Shown here piece after piece: positions 61,378 through 64,000 of a DNA stretch of 64,000 nt. The notes beneath the pieces were generated by a model, which saw only the letters and a list, made by a program, of their open reading frames with translations, was not told the origin of the DNA and ran no database searches. Each line of letters opens with the position of its first letter. Within the stretch, counting starts at the first letter, position 1. Made by a program: the position numbers and the translations under genes. Source of the stretch: Hanamia caeni (GTDB lineage Bacteria > Bacteroidota > Bacteroidia > Chitinophagales > Chitinophagaceae); contig NZ_RJJR01000014.1 in the NCBI RefSeq assembly GCF_003721595.1, positions 159,343 through 223,342 on the forward strand, read 5' to 3'.

Positions 61378-62022
61378 TGTTTTTAAAATTCCCGATTTTG
61401 AATAAAGTTACGAGTCAGAATTCAATTGCCGGAGTAATGTTTCACCATTCCAAAACGATCTATTCCATCCTCACAAAATTTTGCAGATGAAATTTAAAAA
61501 TTTGATTAATAGGGCTAATCCCTAAGATAAAATGGGGTGACCGGTATTGTTGGCTGGGGATAAAACGACGGCTTCCACTTTTAAAAGGTACACCGGCTGA
61601 AGTATTAATTCTCTTTTGCGGTTGCTTTTGCTTGGCATCCGTGTTAATAGTAAAAACTTACTTTGAACGTCATTGCGAAGCACCGGAGGAAACTTTATTT
61701 TTTTGAGGAATGTTCATGGTGTTGAAGCAATCTCATTAATGAACATCATAAATCTTTTTTGAGAAACAAAAATCAATCTTATTTATCGCTTCACTGAGTT
61801 TCCGCAAAAGACCATGCAGCCAAACCGAGAGGTTATGAAATTGATGTGATATAATTACATACTGTGCGCAATGTCCACTATCGTGAGCCGTTGCTGAGAA
61901 AGAAGTTTTCAATCCAAAGACGATAGTTAATATCCTAACAAAGCTGTGTGAAATTTTATGATCAATATTTCCGTTTCAACCTTGATTTTTATTGCCATCA
62001 GGTTGTTTGCAAAATTGCTTTG
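61378..62022. other. Intergenic gap with dispersed repeat copy 2
   Basis: 645 bases. No credible gene in any frame; short open frames such as the minus-strand one at about 61520-61620 match nothing recognised. Holds the second 96-bp repeat copy. Confidence 0.5.
61635..61731. repeat. Dispersed 96-bp repeat, copy 2
   Basis: Same orientation as 48467-48562 and ending TGTTGAAGCAATC. The two copies share long identical runs such as ATAGTAAAAACTTACTTT and CGTCATTGCGAA. Confidence 0.7.
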
Positions 62023-62502
62023 TCAAGCGTTTTCTAAAACGTCTGTCGCCGTTTGATTACCGAGTTGTTCGGCTAATCCGATAAGAAGTCCTTCCGTCCC
62101 GCGAATGTAGCAAAGCCGGTAAATGTTCTCATAATTAACCACTTCTCCAACCACTTCAGCACCATGCTTCGCAAGCCTGGATAGCAATTCGTCAAGATTG
62201 TCCACCCTAAACATAACACGGAGATAGCCAAGAGCGTTCACCGGGGCAGTCCTGTGATCTGCTATGGTATCCGGGATTAGAAATCGTGAAAGTTCAAGCC
62301 GGCTGTGTCCGTCTGGAGTAACCATCATAGCCACCTCCACCGATTGATTGCCAAGTCCTGTCACCCGCCCTGCCCATTCGCCTTCAATCATTGCCCGTCC
62401 TTCAAGTTTCAGCCCTATTTCTGTGAAAAAAGAAATGGCATTGTCGAGGGACTGAACAACAATACCCACATTGTTCATCTCAATCAATTTACTTTTTGTC
62501 AT
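62023..62502 (-). CDS. VOC-family (glyoxalase/bleomycin-resistance fold) protein
   Basis: 159 residues with two beta-alpha-beta-beta-beta modules: EMNNVGIVVQSLDNAISFFT and GLKLEGRAMIEG in the first; YLRVMFRVDNLDELLSRLAK and VNYENIYRLCYIRGTEGLLI in the second. The metal positions are only partly conserved (the opening His of the usual xHxxxxV is Asn-Val-Gly here), so metal-dependent catalysis is uncertain. The GLLIGLAEQLG ending is typical of VOC proteins annotated lactoylglutathione lyase-like. Cytoplasmic, apparently single gene. Confidence 0.8.
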   Translation of the reverse strand: MTKSKLIEMNNVGIVVQSLDNAISFFTEIGLKLEGRAMIEGEWAGRVTGLGNQSVEVAMMVTPDGHSRLELSRFLIPDTIADHRTAPVNALGYLRVMFRVDNLDELLSRLAKHGAEVVGEVVNYENIYRLCYIRGTEGLLIGLAEQLGNQTATDVLENA

Positions 62503-62587
62503 AGCTGTTATTTTCTTATGAAGTTTTGTTTAACCAGTTTTCGTATAGATGTTTTGCTAGTTGTGCATACGTTGAAGCAAAGAGTAA

Positions 62588-63145
62588 CTACTCCTCTTCA
62601 TCAAGGTTAAAATCCTTTACTTGCTGCTTCAATTTTTTAATCCATTTGGTCCATATCCTAAAAGATAAAAGAATCAGTTGGCACACAATCACTGAACTAA
62701 ATACCAGTATCAGCCCTTTTTCCTTTGTAAAATTGATTACTGATGTAAAAAAAATAATGATTGAGAGGCTATACAGGGAAGTGACGATTATTGAAGAAAT
62801 GGAAAGTCGCTTCACGCTCATTAAATAATCCTGAATTGACAGTTTCAGGTTCGCTCCCCTGATAGGTCTTATTATGGCAATATAACCTATAATATCATTG
62901 AAAATGTATAATAACAAACCAACTACCAAGGCCAGATTTGCATAAAACGGTTTTTTATCACCATCAAACCAATCGTAGTAAATAAGTAAAAAGAATACCA
63001 GGATAATCGTCTCAATTACCAGTTTTGTTCTTATTTTTTTTATAGATGAGTGATTGACCATTCTGGTCATTCGTTCTAAATCTTCTTCACTTTTGAATTC
63101 TCCAGTCGTATTTTGCCAGCCTGCTTTTAGATCATTTAGTTCCAT
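62588..63145 (-). CDS. Four-helix membrane protein, likely partner of the ECF sigma factor
   Basis: 185 residues. A short soluble N-terminus (ELNDLKAGWQNTTGEFKSEE) is followed by four transmembrane helices (about residues 40-60, 68-92, 112-136, 142-163) and a charged tail. It lies five bases after the sigma factor gene. Bacteroidota ECF loci often carry such small membrane proteins beginning 'ELxxLKxxW', thought to act as anti-sigma-like partners; they lack the classic zinc anti-sigma motif, and none is seen here. The role is therefore inferred from position and architecture. Confidence 0.75.
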   Translation of the reverse strand: MELNDLKAGWQNTTGEFKSEEDLERMTRMVNHSSIKKIRTKLVIETIILVFFLLIYYDWFDGDKKPFYANLALVVGLLLYIFNDIIGYIAIIRPIRGANLKLSIQDYLMSVKRLSISSIIVTSLYSLSIIIFFTSVINFTKEKGLILVFSSVIVCQLILLSFRIWTKWIKKLKQQVKDFNLDEEE

Positions 63146-63150
63146 AATTT

Positions 63151-63621
63151 TTATTTTAATATTTGTTTCAATTTATTTTTAATTCTGTTTAATCGTACAC
63201 CTACGTTGCTTTCACTTAATCCTGTTATTGCAGCAATTTCATGGTAATTGAAGTCTTCGAGGTATAGAGATATGACGGCTTTTTCTGAATCGTTCAATTT
63301 TCGCAATGCCCAAAATAACCGCTCCTCATTTTCTGAAATGGATTTTTCGTCAGAGAGATGAAGGTGTTCGGGAAATTCCTGGTAATAATCAACAGATATT
63401 TTTGATTTCCGGTAAATAGCGATTGCAGTATTCAGCGCAATCCTGTACATCCATGAACTTACTTTAGATTCTCTTTTGAAGGCCGGATAAGATTTCCAAA
63501 GTTGATAAACTATTTCCTGGAATAAGTCTTCCTGATCTTCTTTGTTATCCCTATATAACCTGCAAATTTTATAGATGATATTTTGATAGTCGTGGACCAG
63601 CGCTAAAAATTCCTTTTCCAT
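63151..63621 (-). CDS. ECF-type RNA polymerase sigma factor
   Basis: 156 residues. Sigma region 2 is seen as YKICRLYRDNKEDQEDLFQE then KVSSWMYRIALNTAIAIYRK (residues 17-75) and region 4 as LNDSEKAVISLYLEDFNYHE then IAAITGLSESNVGVRLNRIK (about 108-150), with the short linker of extracytoplasmic-function factors. It would direct polymerase to a small stress regulon. The membrane protein directly downstream is the probable regulator. A perfect dyad lies 35 bases before the start codon. Confidence 0.92.
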   Translation of the reverse strand: MEKEFLALVHDYQNIIYKICRLYRDNKEDQEDLFQEIVYQLWKSYPAFKRESKVSSWMYRIALNTAIAIYRKSKISVDYYQEFPEHLHLSDEKSISENEERLFWALRKLNDSEKAVISLYLEDFNYHEIAAITGLSESNVGVRLNRIKNKLKQILK

Positions 63622-64000
63622 ACTATCGTTCTTTTTTTAGTCATTAAGAATTTCTTTATAACGTTTTTAAATACGTTATATAATGCATAGGTTGCTTAAT
63701 TAGTGAAAAATCTTACAGGTTTATAAAATATTTTTAGTAGTTAATTGAACTACTCAGACGGTCTGCCGAAGATAGTTCCGCCTGCGTCCCCTTTTGGCAG
63801 GGGAAAAAAAACCTTCAGAATGGGAAAGGTTTAAACCCAAAAAGTTCATTAGCTAATTTTTCTAATGGCGGCCATTGGAGAATATGTGTATAAAAACTGC
63901 TCTGATATTGTGTTTCGGATAAAAATTATTTTCTAAAATTGAAGTAAGAAAATCTTAATGGTGAAAAATGGATCTAAAGCTTTCCTTTACTGATAAAGAA
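63622..64000. other. Upstream region of the sigma gene, no gene seen
   Basis: 379 bases to the window edge. Besides the dyad at 63657-63680 it contains a GC-rich CCCC/GGGG palindrome near 63789-63806 that lacks a correctly placed T tail, and no persuasive frame. Confidence 0.4.
63657..63680. promoter_or_regulatory. Dyad TATAACGT-N8-ACGTTATA upstream of the sigma gene
   Basis: Perfect eight-base inverted repeat (63657-63664, 63673-63680), 35 bases before the sigma factor start. Candidate operator or autoregulated promoter; no other copy was noticed in the window. Confidence 0.45.

Noticed and set aside
63789..63806. CCCC/GGGG hairpin as a terminator
   Set aside because: On the plus strand it is followed by A residues, and on the minus strand the T run precedes the stem, so neither orientation makes a rho-independent terminator.
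1..64000. CRISPR array, transposase or prophage
   Set aside because: No regularly spaced 25-40-base repeats with unique spacers, no transposase motifs and no phage structural genes were seen.

Overview
The window looks like a chromosomal segment of a Bacteroidota bacterium, most likely family Chitinophagaceae (inference from content, not from a marker-gene tree). Grounds: moderately AT-rich DNA; near absence of Shine-Dalgarno sequences; several good matches to the Bacteroidota -7 promoter element TAnnTTTG; and lineage-typical families (paired DUF3857/transglutaminase proteins, the Porin_10-type porin next to purine nucleoside phosphorylase, GIN/DUF2807 proteins, DUF4294, a NusB of about 310 residues, BshB1, CcmE-CcmF, and ECF sigma plus membrane partner). 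No rRNA, tRNA, CRISPR array, transposase or prophage gene was seen.

Layout. 1-4.9 kb: partial GIN-domain protein, FtsX/MacB-type ABC permease, an epimerase-like protein with a GNAT acetyltransferase, and a flavin-monooxygenase remnant. 5-9.2 kb: two DUF3857 proteins, one with an intact transglutaminase triad and one without. 9.6-14.6 kb: porin plus punA, then an M1 metallopeptidase. 14.7-17.6 kb: two divergent all-helical proteins of unknown function. 17.6-20.6 kb: operon pepP-pssA-purS-rsmI. 20.7-24.6 kb: a stand-alone degenerate PEP-carboxykinase N-domain, a deoxynucleoside kinase, trpS, an outer-membrane-like protein and gatC. 24.6-32.6 kb: ABC ATPase, cobalamin adenosyltransferase, ccmE-ccmF, DUF4294, bshB1, fatty-acid desaturase and a conserved unknown. 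33-37.7 kb: TetR regulator, formate/nitrite transporter, periplasmic-binding-like protein, guaA. 37.8-41.3 kb: GIN lipoprotein, nusB, DUF1573 lipoprotein, yajC, coaE.

The accessory part is 41.3-63.6 kb: carboxylesterase, GH63-type glucosidase, a membrane-anchored TIR protein, an esterase, a PIN toxin with a tiny overlapping partner gene, a 1056-residue nuclease-methyltransferase restriction enzyme, an EXORDIUM-like protein, GH2 hydrolase, sugar isomerase, M19 dipeptidase, a Tat-like unknown, a VOC protein, and an ECF sigma factor with membrane partner. TIR, PIN pair and restriction enzyme lie within 7 kb and form a small defence-type cluster; no evidence shows they act together.

The most unusual structure is non-coding. 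(1) Four tandem arrays of 7- or 8-base words (595-634, 18282-18329, 22240-22274, 47123-47164) each contain or abut a stop codon; the words carry stop triplets and the period is coprime with 3, so each array closes many reading frames. (2) A short element, core TTATTTnTTnnTTYACTG, recurs in about a dozen intergenic places. (3) Three genes (gatC, the PIN gene, the TTG-started DUF1573 gene) have TAnnTTTG exactly four bases before the start codon, predicting leaderless mRNAs. (4) A dispersed repeat of about 96 bp occurs at 48467 and 61635.
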